A stretch of DNA of 64,000 bases from an uncultured Lachnospiraceae bacterium (lineage in GTDB: Bacteria > Bacillota > Clostridia > Lachnospirales > Lachnospiraceae): contig CANPXP010000002.1 of assembly GCA_947586255.1 (NCBI GenBank), positions 1 to 64,000 on the forward strand, in the 5' to 3' direction. Shown here one piece after another: positions 37,444 to 46,084 of the stretch. Under the pieces are notes generated by a model. The model searched no databases. It was given only the letters and a program-made list of their open reading frames with translations, and had not been told where the DNA came from. How positions within the stretch are numbered: the first letter of the stretch is position 1; every line of letters begins with the position of its first letter. Both the position numbers and the translations under genes were made by a program.

Positions 37444-39318
37444 TCATCCCCATCTTGCGTTATAGAAACCCATGTCCTCATAGATTGGAATCTGCCATTG
37501 GTACTTCTCGCCGGTATACTGGTTTTCCCACCCCTGATAAACCGATTCGTCATATGCAAGAGGTTCTTTCAGTTCCGCTCCGTCAAGCACCTGCATCGTG
37601 CCGATCACACCTTCATAATTGGCAAAAGTGACCGTGTGCATCTGCCCGTTCGACGGCACGGCAAACTCCTCATGCGCCACACCCCATCTGTCACACAGCC
37701 AGTTGAGGCGCTTGGCGATAAAAAATTTCATATACTTGACGTTCGCCTCATATGTCGAATATTTTCCCATCGATCGAATCTTCTCATCCCTGCCCTCCCA
37801 CAGGCGGCGGTCCATCGCAACGGAGGCGCTGATCGTTTCCGCATACTCATCGAGCCTCCGTCCAAGCATATCCTCAAAGAACGGCAGCACCTTTTCATAC
37901 TCCCGGTGCAGACATCGCTGCAGTTCGGGAGTATCATACAGCCTCGCGTACCAGTCCAGACGATTAGGCTGATTGTCGCACAGCGCCAGTATCGTATACG
38001 TGTAATCATATCCCGGCTCTCCGTCCGCGTTGCTCTCGCCGAAGGAATTGTCATAATCCCACGCTGGACCGGAATACAGCTGATCATCGTCCCTTTCCTT
38101 GTAGAAATACATACTCGTAAGCCCCGCGTCCGTATTCAGAGAGATCTCATCTACCAGAAAGCGTCTGGCAAAGCTGTCCACATCCAGATAGTCCCACACT
38201 GCAAACTGGTCATTCTGCGCCAGCTGCTCAATATTTTCCACATAATCCCGAATATACTGAGCCTGCTCTCTGGAAACGTGCTGCGGCGCACTGATCGTAA
38301 ACAGATTCCCCCGGGAAGTCGCGAAGCCTCCCGTTTCCGCCTCGTAGTGGTCCGGATGATCCTTCTCGATCAGATATCCGCCACTGACATTGTCGCCCGT
38401 CTCAATCAGATATCCCTTGCTGTCCTGTTCTTCATACCGTCCGGCATGATCGATATCCTTGTTATATCTCTTATTTTCCTGCTCCAGGCTGGCGATATCC
38501 ACCCTGCCTTCCCCGACAGATACCGATTCCGTCAGAAGATAATTGCCCGCATAGTTCCCATTCAGATACAGATCCACCCATGTACCCTGCACACTGTAGG
38601 CAAGCCCAAGCTCCTCTGCCAGATCCATCGCCAGTTTATTGTCCAGCTTGCTGCCTTCCCGACACAGTGCAAGCAGACGCCATTTGTCTCCCTTGTCCAG
38701 CCCACACAGTGGATACTTCTCCGTCAATTTGATGGAATAGGGCTTTTTCTCATACTCCCAGGTCGAATTGCCGCGCCCGGATATCCGCTCCAGCGCTCCC
38801 TGATACTCTGTGTTTCCATTCTGCTCCACAACGCGGATATCCCCTGTCTCCTCGTACTCCTTGTCCGCATTCAGCTTCTCCATGCTGCCGCTCGCCGTAT
38901 CGATAAAGATCGCCGGTATATTTTCTGACTTCATAAAAGCGACCGTGTACGTGTGCGTCTCATACGCTTCATCCGTAATCTGCAGTTCATAAGTGCGCTC
39001 ATCTTCCCAAGTGAACACATCGCCCTTTTCCAGCAGCTCTCCGTCGAGCCGGAGACTGTTCGTGCCAAGGTCTCCCACCATGACCGTGCGGCGGCGCACA
39101 CAGGATGGCAGGAAAAACCATCCCCTGCCATCTGTTTCATCTTGCCACAGGCTGACTTCATTGACACCCTGTTCCGAGTGCACGGCAATACACGGAACCG
39201 GCATTTCTCCTCCCTGAATTTGCAGAACTGTGTTGCGCATCTGCATCTGCCTGTAGCAGAGGATTCCCAGTGTCGTCATCAGAATTGCCAGCACTCCAAG
39301 TATATATTTCTTACGCAT
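37444..39318 (-). CDS. CotH-kinase-family protein, membrane anchored (paralog 2)
   Basis: Same architecture: MRKKYILGVLAILMTTLGI; ERISGRGNSTWEYEKKPYSIKL; GPAWDYDNSFGE; TVTFANYEGVIGTMQVLDGAEL. Track start 39405 is an over-extension. Confidence 0.88.
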   Translation of the reverse strand: MRKKYILGVLAILMTTLGILCYRQMQMRNTVLQIQGGEMPVPCIAVHSEQGVNEVSLWQDETDGRGWFFLPSCVRRRTVMVGDLGTNSLRLDGELLEKGDVFTWEDERTYELQITDEAYETHTYTVAFMKSENIPAIFIDTASGSMEKLNADKEYEETGDIRVVEQNGNTEYQGALERISGRGNSTWEYEKKPYSIKLTEKYPLCGLDKGDKWRLLALCREGSKLDNKLAMDLAEELGLAYSVQGTWVDLYLNGNYAGNYLLTESVSVGEGRVDIASLEQENKRYNKDIDHAGRYEEQDSKGYLIETGDNVSGGYLIEKDHPDHYEAETGGFATSRGNLFTISAPQHVSREQAQYIRDYVENIEQLAQNDQFAVWDYLDVDSFARRFLVDEISLNTDAGLTSMYFYKERDDDQLYSGPAWDYDNSFGESNADGEPGYDYTYTILALCDNQPNRLDWYARLYDTPELQRCLHREYEKVLPFFEDMLGRRLDEYAETISASVAMDRRLWEGRDEKIRSMGKYSTYEANVKYMKFFIAKRLNWLCDRWGVAHEEFAVPSNGQMHTVTFANYEGVIGTMQVLDGAELKEPLAYDESVYQGWENQYTGEKYQWQIPIYEDMGFYNARWG

Positions 39319-39357
39319 ATCTATTCTCCTGATTTTTAAAGCGCCCACACAGCCGGT
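39311..39357. repeat. 47-bp direct repeat at start of CotH paralog 2 (copy B)
   Basis: Identical to 37375-37421. Confidence 0.93.
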
Positions 39358-39400
39358 CCATCGCAGCGGAGGCGCTGATCGACTGCGCATACGCATCAAT
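39355..39400 (-). pseudogene. Fragment of a CotH gene between paralogs 3 and 2
   Basis: Minus strand frame reads AYAQSISASAAMDRL, matching EYVRTISASAAMDRLRW in paralog 3; about 39 of 46 bases match paralog 2 at 37809-37854 by eye. Confidence 0.75.
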
Positions 39401-39437
39401 TCCATGATTCAGGAAAAAATAACCCCGCATAAAACCA

Positions 39438-41318
39438 TTATTCCAATCTCGCATTGTAGTAGACTGCATCCTCGTAAACCGGCATCTGTTGTATATACTC
39501 CTCGCCGCTTTCTTGATTTCTCCAGCCGCAATAGACATCTTCATCATATTCCGGCTTTTCCAGTTCCTCTCCGTCCATCACTTCCTCAACGGCGACCACT
39601 CCCTCATCATTCAAGAAAGTGACCGTATGCATCTGCCCGTTGGATGGCGTCTGAAACAGCTCATGCTCCACGCCCCATCTCTCACACAGCCAGTTGAGCC
39701 GCTTCGCCAGAAAGAATTTCGTATATTTGACATTGTCGTCGAAAAATGAATATCTTCCCGACGACATCACCCACTCTCCCTCCGCCTCTTCAATACCGCT
39801 CAGCCAGCGCAGCCGGTCCATAGCTGCCGACGCGGATATGGTCCGGACATATTCGTCAATTTTATAATTCAGCAAATCCTCACAAAACGGCAGTATCCCG
39901 GCATACTCCTGCCGCAGGCGTTCCTGCACTTCCGGCGTCTCATACAATTTCACATACCAGTTCAGACGATTCTCATCCTGATCACAATCCTTCAGAACAG
40001 TGCGCTCATAGTTGTAATTGTAGTGCAGATAGCTTTCTCCATCGCCAAACGCATTGTCGTAATCCCATGCCGGACCGGAATACAGTTTGTCGTCGCCCCG
40101 CTCCTTATAAAAATACATGCTGGTAATCCCGACATCCATATTTAACGCTATTTCATCTATCATAAAACGTTTTACGAAGCTGTCCGCATCCAGATAATCC
40201 CACACCTCCGCCTGTTCACTTTGCACCATCTGTTCCACGTTCTCCACACAGTCCTGTATATACAGCACCTGTTCTCTGGAAGCGTGCTGCGGAGCTCTGA
40301 CGGTAAATCGATTTCCGACCGAGGTAACAAACCCCGCCTTCTCCTCCTCATAGTACAGCTCAAAATCTCTCTCGATCAGATAGCCGCCGCTGATATCTCT
40401 CCCATTCTCTATCAGGTAGCCCTTGTTGTCTTCCTCCGCATAAGTATCTGCCGTGTCGATATTCTCATTGTACTTCTTATTCTCTTTCTCCAGATCAGAA
40501 ATTTCCACACGCCCCTCTCCGACAGAGACAGACTCTGCCAGAAGATAATTTCCGGCATATTCCCCATTCAGATACAGATCCACCCATGTGCCCTGGGGAC
40601 TGTAGGCGATTCCCAGCTCCTCGGCCAGATCCATTGCAATTTTATTGTCCAGCTTACTGCCCTCACGGCACAGTGAAAGCAGCCTCCACTTATCCCCTTT
40701 TTTCAGTCCGCACAGCGGATACTTCTCGGTCAGTTTGATAGCATATGGCTTTTTGTCATACTTCCATGTAGAATTGCCGCGGCCGGATATCCGCTCCAGC
40801 GCTCCCTGATACTCTGTGTTGCCGTTTTTGTCCACAACCCGGATATCGCCCGTCTCTTCATGCTTTTTGTCCTCGTTCAGGTATGCCATGCTGCCGCTGG
40901 CCGTATCGATAAAGACCGCCGGTATATTCGCCGATTTCATGAAGACGACACTGTATGTATGCGTCTCATACGCTTCATCCGTAATCTGCAGCTCATATGC
41001 CTGCTCTTCCTCCCAGCTGAAGGTATCCCCCTTCTCCAGCAGTTTCCCGTCAATCCTCAGACTGTCCGTGCCGATATTTCCCACCGTGACAGTATGGCGA
41101 GTCACACAGGAAGGAAGAAAGAAAAAATTTCTGCCGCTTGTTTCGTCCTGCCAGATCTCAATTGTATTGTCGCTCTGTTGTGTGCTGACAGTCAGACACG
41201 GCACATAATCCGCTCTCACTGTCAAGACAAGGCTATTGCTCTGCTCATGATGATAGCAGACGGCGCCCAGCAATATCATCAGAATCATCAGTGATCCGAG
41301 CATATATTTTTTACACAT
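39438..41318 (-). CDS. CotH-kinase-family protein, membrane anchored (paralog 3)
   Basis: MCKKYMLGSLMILMILLGAV; ERISGRGNSTWKYDKKPYAIKL; GPAWDYDNAFGD; TVTFLNDEGVVAVEEVMDGEEL. Confidence 0.88.
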   Translation of the reverse strand: MCKKYMLGSLMILMILLGAVCYHHEQSNSLVLTVRADYVPCLTVSTQQSDNTIEIWQDETSGRNFFFLPSCVTRHTVTVGNIGTDSLRIDGKLLEKGDTFSWEEEQAYELQITDEAYETHTYSVVFMKSANIPAVFIDTASGSMAYLNEDKKHEETGDIRVVDKNGNTEYQGALERISGRGNSTWKYDKKPYAIKLTEKYPLCGLKKGDKWRLLSLCREGSKLDNKIAMDLAEELGIAYSPQGTWVDLYLNGEYAGNYLLAESVSVGEGRVEISDLEKENKKYNENIDTADTYAEEDNKGYLIENGRDISGGYLIERDFELYYEEEKAGFVTSVGNRFTVRAPQHASREQVLYIQDCVENVEQMVQSEQAEVWDYLDADSFVKRFMIDEIALNMDVGITSMYFYKERGDDKLYSGPAWDYDNAFGDGESYLHYNYNYERTVLKDCDQDENRLNWYVKLYETPEVQERLRQEYAGILPFCEDLLNYKIDEYVRTISASAAMDRLRWLSGIEEAEGEWVMSSGRYSFFDDNVKYTKFFLAKRLNWLCERWGVEHELFQTPSNGQMHTVTFLNDEGVVAVEEVMDGEELEKPEYDEDVYCGWRNQESGEEYIQQMPVYEDAVYYNARLE

Positions 41319-41335
41319 ATATGTCCACCATCCAA

Positions 41336-43315
41336 TCAGGCATCTGCATCGAGCCGGCTGCGCCCGCAGCATCTTCGATACAGTCTGACAGTCTCATCCA
41401 CGACTTCGTCCCAGTTGTACTTTCCACAGATAAAATCCGCGCTCTGCGCCGCCCGCTCCCGCACAATATCCGGATGCTCCAGCAGATACCGCAGCTTTTC
41501 GCGCAGATCGTCCACATCGCCTCTGCCGAATACAAGCGCTTTGTCCTCCACAACTTCCGTGTTTTCGCAGATATCGCTCACCAGGCAGTAATTGCCGTAG
41601 CTCATCGCTTCCAGCAGACTCAGGGACATGCCCTCCACATCGCTGGGCAGCACAAACGCATAGGCGTTGGAATACAATTCCTCAAGCGTCTGCCCCTGCA
41701 CAAAGTCGGTCATAATAATGCGCGGATCTTTCTGCGCCATGCGGTAAATCCGCTCCATATACTCCACCGCCTGGCTGCTGCCGCCGGCGATTACCAGCTT
41801 CTTGTCCGTATCGATCCCTGAGTACGCCTCAATCAGATAGTGCAGCCCCTTCTCCGGTACGATTCTGCCGAGAAACAGCAGATAACCGTCCTTCGCAAGA
41901 CCGTACTTCTCCGCAATGAGATCAACTTCCCTGCGCTGCGGCCGGCTGATCCCATTGGAAATGTAAGTGACCTCTCTGCCGTAGGTATCCGCAAAATACC
42001 GCTGCACGTTCTCGGACAGCACGATCACCTCATCCGCATACTTCGCCGCCATCTTCTCGCCGAATTTAATGACAAAGGAGGCAAAATTGCCCCACTTGGC
42101 GCGCTGCCAGTCCAGGCCGTGAATCGTAACCACGATTTTTCTGCGAAGCAGCTTCGGGAGCCACAGCATGGCGCAGGGCCCTTCGGCATGATAATGCAGC
42201 ACGTCGTATCTGCCGAACAGGGCTCTGACCGTCGCGAAAAAACTGTAGACAATGGCGTTCAGACTGCTGGTGCGAAAGGTAGGCACGATATATACCCTGA
42301 CGCCCTTATAGTACTTTCTGCCTTTCCAGCCGTACTCCTGATCGTATTTCTTGCCGGACACATGGTGACCGTAACGGTTGTAGACATCCACCCGGTGCCC
42401 GAGCGCGGCCATGCGCACGGCAAGCTCTTCCACAACGATCTCGATACCGCCCTCTCTGGACGGTATCCGTTTGTGACCGATCATCGCTATGCGGAGCCGG
42501 TCTTTCCCGCTGACGCCGCCCGCCTTCGCCTCAATGCCCGCCATACGGCTGCGTTTCTCCCGCAGCGCCTTGTTCTCTCTGTGGACATAGTACAGGAAGG
42601 CAAAATTCGTGCTCAGATAGCGCGGCAGCAGCCTTTTAGGATTCTGCGTGATGCGGAACACCCACTCCAAGCAGAGCTTCTGCATCCACATGGGCGCCCG
42701 CTTCACCGTCCCGGCGATAAAGTCAAACGCCGCGCCCACTCCAAGCATCAGACCGTTTACCCTGCCGCGGTGCTCATACATCCATACTTCCTGCTTGGGC
42801 GCGCCCAGCGCCACCCAGACAAAATCCGCGCCGCTCTCATTGATCCTCCGCACGTCCTCCGCATCCTCCTCGGGCGTCGTCTCGCGAAAAGGAGGCGCGT
42901 ACATACCCGCGATCCTCAGCTTCGGATATCTCGCCAGCAGTTCTCTCCTCAGCCTCTCCAGCGTGTTCTCCGTGCTGCCGTAGAAGTAATGCGTGTATCC
43001 TCTCTCCTGCGACAGATTCAGAATGGCGGGCATCAGATCGGGCCCCGGCACGCGCTCCGCCTGCGCATAGCCTCGCCTGCGGCTCACAATGGACAGCGGC
43101 TGCCCGTCCGGCAGCGCCATCGCGGCGCTGTTCTGTATCCTGCGGTACTGCTTGTCCCGGAACGCCATCACTGTTGTGTGCACATTGGACACGCAGATGT
43201 AATTTCCTTTCAATCGTTCCAGATTGTCTGTGATGTACGTAATCGTCCCGTCCATATCGGTGACATTGATATTCGTTTTTAAGATGGTACAATATTGCAG
43301 GCTCATCTCAGGCAT
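41336..43315 (-). CDS. Fusion: WecG/TagA/CpsF-like GT26 (N-terminal) + GT4 (C-terminal)
   Basis: N-term SNVHTTVMAFRDKQYRRIQNSAAMALPDGQPLSIVSRRRG...WVALGAPKQEVWMYEHRGRVNGLMLGVGAAFDFIAGTVKRAPMWMQKLCLEWVFR; C-term IAMIGHKRIPSREGGIEIVVEELA...LGRIVPEKGLHYLIEAY; single 659-aa frame. Confidence 0.92.
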   Translation of the reverse strand: MPEMSLQYCTILKTNINVTDMDGTITYITDNLERLKGNYICVSNVHTTVMAFRDKQYRRIQNSAAMALPDGQPLSIVSRRRGYAQAERVPGPDLMPAILNLSQERGYTHYFYGSTENTLERLRRELLARYPKLRIAGMYAPPFRETTPEEDAEDVRRINESGADFVWVALGAPKQEVWMYEHRGRVNGLMLGVGAAFDFIAGTVKRAPMWMQKLCLEWVFRITQNPKRLLPRYLSTNFAFLYYVHRENKALREKRSRMAGIEAKAGGVSGKDRLRIAMIGHKRIPSREGGIEIVVEELAVRMAALGHRVDVYNRYGHHVSGKKYDQEYGWKGRKYYKGVRVYIVPTFRTSSLNAIVYSFFATVRALFGRYDVLHYHAEGPCAMLWLPKLLRRKIVVTIHGLDWQRAKWGNFASFVIKFGEKMAAKYADEVIVLSENVQRYFADTYGREVTYISNGISRPQRREVDLIAEKYGLAKDGYLLFLGRIVPEKGLHYLIEAYSGIDTDKKLVIAGGSSQAVEYMERIYRMAQKDPRIIMTDFVQGQTLEELYSNAYAFVLPSDVEGMSLSLLEAMSYGNYCLVSDICENTEVVEDKALVFGRGDVDDLREKLRYLLEHPDIVRERAAQSADFICGKYNWDEVVDETVRLYRRCCGRSRLDADA

Positions 43316-43330
43316 CCTTTTTCACCGTCC

Positions 43331-44947
43331 TCATTCTTCCTTCCCATGCTCCTGATGCGGTGTCACATCGCGCCGCCGCATCAGATAGACTGTGCCGGCA
43401 ATCCCGCCGCACAAACCGCCGATCAGCGCGCAGCCCACATGGTATCTCACCGTCTCCAGTGTGACTGCCGCCCCCTGTACAAGCTGCATCGGAGTCTCCG
43501 CATCAGAGTAATTCATGACCTTCCAGCCCTCGTACGCCGGGTCGTCCCGGCTCTCCAGATACACGGAATCCTCCTCCCGCCCATCCGTATAAAATCTCGG
43601 CACGACATAACCGGCCGGCGCGCGATAGCACACGGCGCACAGGATAATTCCCAGCGCCGCTCCCGCCGCGCAGAAAGACGCCGTCATACCGCCGTGCCCC
43701 CTCTGTGCTTCGCGCGCCCTGCCCGCGAGACTCGCCGGCAGGCCCGCCAGCGGGATCCTCACTGTCCGCTGCAGGCGCGGAAACAAGCCGTATTCCTCCA
43801 CGCCCTCTCTCTGCGCAAAGAGAAGCGCTCCCAGAAAGATCAGCGTGACATTCTTGAAGGATGTGTTGAACAGAAACGGCTCCGTCCAGCCGGCTCCAAG
43901 GAAGCACACCAGAATCATCAGTTCCCTCGTCCTCTGCTTATGCGTATCGCAGAAGAGCAGGATAAAATATCCCAGAAAGATGACCGCAACGGGGATCAGC
44001 CCATAATTGATATAACCCCACATATAGGAATTGTCCAGTGTCATGGACGAACTGACAATGGAGGAGATATCGGCCCCGAACAGACTGTGGTACTCCGACC
44101 GAAGGAACTGCTCCGCAAGAGCGATTCTTGTATTCAGCAGAAAATTCAGCTTCTGTACAGGCATAGAAAGCCAGTAATTCTTGGAATAGAGATAGAGCGG
44201 CGCCACAAACGACAGCAGAAGGCATACCGGGAATACGAGATTCGCCAGCAGCTTCTCGACCACACAGAACCGCGGCCGAAACTGTACATACAGGCAGCCG
44301 GTCAGCAGCACCGCCACGATCCCGAAGCCCGTGTAACTGACCGAGTACAGAAACACAAGGCAGTTGCCCGCCATCAGACACAGAAAATGCCGGAATTTGT
44401 AACGGTCTCCCAGCTCATAAATGATAAAAGCGCACAGCGCCAAGTAAGTGATGTGCAGAATATTAGGATGCGTAAAACCCAGGCTCCAGCGAAATATATA
44501 CCCCATGCCCAGCTTGGCATGCACTCTGTATATCGTATGTTCCAGACGAAAAAAAGAAAAGACGCTCAGAACAATCGCACAGAGAGACCACACCCACAGG
44601 CCGACGTGAAATACTTTTTTCACGGAGATATTTTTCATGCCAAGCACCGCAAAGGCAACGAACAAAATTCCCCGCTCGCGGGAACAGCAAAACACGAGCG
44701 CTGTGAGCATGAGAAGCACCGTCACCATGACCCACTGCCCTTTGGTGTAGGGCGTAATACATATTTTCAAAACGGCAAACAGAAACGCCAGCGCGACCAG
44801 CATTTCAAAGGGCTTCTGCCCTTCATACAATCCCAGCCCCTTAGTGACGGACAAAAGAATAAAGAAGGCAAAATAGCACGCCTCCGCAATCGAGATCTCT
44901 ATGCCGCTTTCCGTCATAATCCTCTCAATTCTGTCTCTCATCTTCAT
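43331..44947 (-). CDS. O-antigen/EPS polymerase-like (Wzy-type) membrane protein
   Basis: About 12 TM segments; GFTHPNILHITYLAL; long periplasmic-type loop. Start trimmed near 44947. Confidence 0.7.
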   Translation of the reverse strand: MKMRDRIERIMTESGIEISIAEACYFAFFILLSVTKGLGLYEGQKPFEMLVALAFLFAVLKICITPYTKGQWVMVTVLLMLTALVFCCSRERGILFVAFAVLGMKNISVKKVFHVGLWVWSLCAIVLSVFSFFRLEHTIYRVHAKLGMGYIFRWSLGFTHPNILHITYLALCAFIIYELGDRYKFRHFLCLMAGNCLVFLYSVSYTGFGIVAVLLTGCLYVQFRPRFCVVEKLLANLVFPVCLLLSFVAPLYLYSKNYWLSMPVQKLNFLLNTRIALAEQFLRSEYHSLFGADISSIVSSSMTLDNSYMWGYINYGLIPVAVIFLGYFILLFCDTHKQRTRELMILVCFLGAGWTEPFLFNTSFKNVTLIFLGALLFAQREGVEEYGLFPRLQRTVRIPLAGLPASLAGRAREAQRGHGGMTASFCAAGAALGIILCAVCYRAPAGYVVPRFYTDGREEDSVYLESRDDPAYEGWKVMNYSDAETPMQLVQGAAVTLETVRYHVGCALIGGLCGGIAGTVYLMRRRDVTPHQEHGKEE

Positions 44948-44997
44948 TTCCTGCCTCTTCCCGCCATAGCGCCGCCCTGCGGCCGTCCGCCGCATTT

Positions 44998-46074
44998 TTA
45001 ATACAGCATGAGCGCCGGTCCCAGCGCCCACGGATATGCGCCGTAGCGCTGCGGATATCTGCCAAAGCCTTCACACTCAGCGGAACAGTCATACACCCGT
45101 CCGCCTCTCGTCGACTGTTCCAGGGCGCTCTCGCCCGCCCGCAAAGCCTCCTCATAGTCCGCTCCGCGCAGAATCTGAAGTTCCATGCCTCTCAGGAGAG
45201 CCGCGCAGATCATCGCCGTGGCGGAGGTGTCCGCCGGCCCCTCCGCCGCCTGCAGCTGCCAGGAGAAGTACCCGTCCTGCCGCTGATACGACAGCACCGC
45301 GTCCGCCAGTGCGATATAAGGCTCCCGCAGTCTTTCAAGCCCGTACGCACTCGTCATGCACCCGGCCATGCCGCGCAGCAGCCAGCCCACCGCTCTGCCC
45401 CAGCCCACGATGCCGTACTTGCAGGTTGACCGCAGCTCATAGCCGTGATAGGGAAGTCCCGTCGCCCCGTCCATACCGTAAGCGAGGAAATTGGCGATCT
45501 GCCTGACGGCGAGCTCCATATATTCGTCCCTGCCAAAATACCGTCCGTACTCATACAAGAAAGGACACGCCAGCCCGATACAGTCCACATAGACATGGCC
45601 GTTCTTCTGCCCCGCGCGGTAGGGAAAACTGCCGGCCTCGTCGCGCGGATATGCCGCCGCGTAGGCCGCCATCCTGTCAACCGCTTCGCGGTATTTCTCC
45701 GCGTCCCGCTCTCCCGCGATCCCCGCCGGTCCACTGCCATCACAGCAGGCTTCATAGACAGCCAGGAAAGTCTCTCCCGCCAGCAGATCGTCCAGGCAGA
45801 GAACAGGCATGCGCCTCGCCTCCCACCTCCTGAAGTAATCCGCCAGCGACTGCGCAATCTCCCGGCTTACGGCAGGCTCCGCCGTCTGCAGACAATGCCA
45901 CAGGCCGCAGGCCAGCAGACCCGTCGGCCAGAAAACAAGATCCTCCGTATCGGCCGGCCTTCGCAGTATGTTCTTTTTGACCCATCTTTTGGCTCTCGTC
46001 TTCGCATCCCACAGTCCGTATGTCAGCAGATCATGACATGCCGACAAGGCCAGTTCCCGCCTGTCCGAGATCAT
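44998..46074 (-). CDS. Glycoside hydrolase family 88/105-like
   Basis: HVYVDCIGLACPFLYEYGRYFG; GIVGWGRAVGWLLRGMAG; DTSATAMICAALLRGMEL. No signal peptide seen. Confidence 0.75.
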   Translation of the reverse strand: MISDRRELALSACHDLLTYGLWDAKTRAKRWVKKNILRRPADTEDLVFWPTGLLACGLWHCLQTAEPAVSREIAQSLADYFRRWEARRMPVLCLDDLLAGETFLAVYEACCDGSGPAGIAGERDAEKYREAVDRMAAYAAAYPRDEAGSFPYRAGQKNGHVYVDCIGLACPFLYEYGRYFGRDEYMELAVRQIANFLAYGMDGATGLPYHGYELRSTCKYGIVGWGRAVGWLLRGMAGCMTSAYGLERLREPYIALADAVLSYQRQDGYFSWQLQAAEGPADTSATAMICAALLRGMELQILRGADYEEALRAGESALEQSTRGGRVYDCSAECEGFGRYPQRYGAYPWALGPALMLY

Positions 46075-46084
46075 CTTACACAAC

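Noticed and set aside
41840-43282. 480-aa plus-strand ORF
   Set aside because: Antisense to the GT26-GT4 fusion, which has full domain motifs.
43295-45001. 568-aa plus-strand ORF
   Set aside because: Antisense to the Wzy-like polymerase; low-complexity Arg/His/Gln-rich translation, no recognisable domain.
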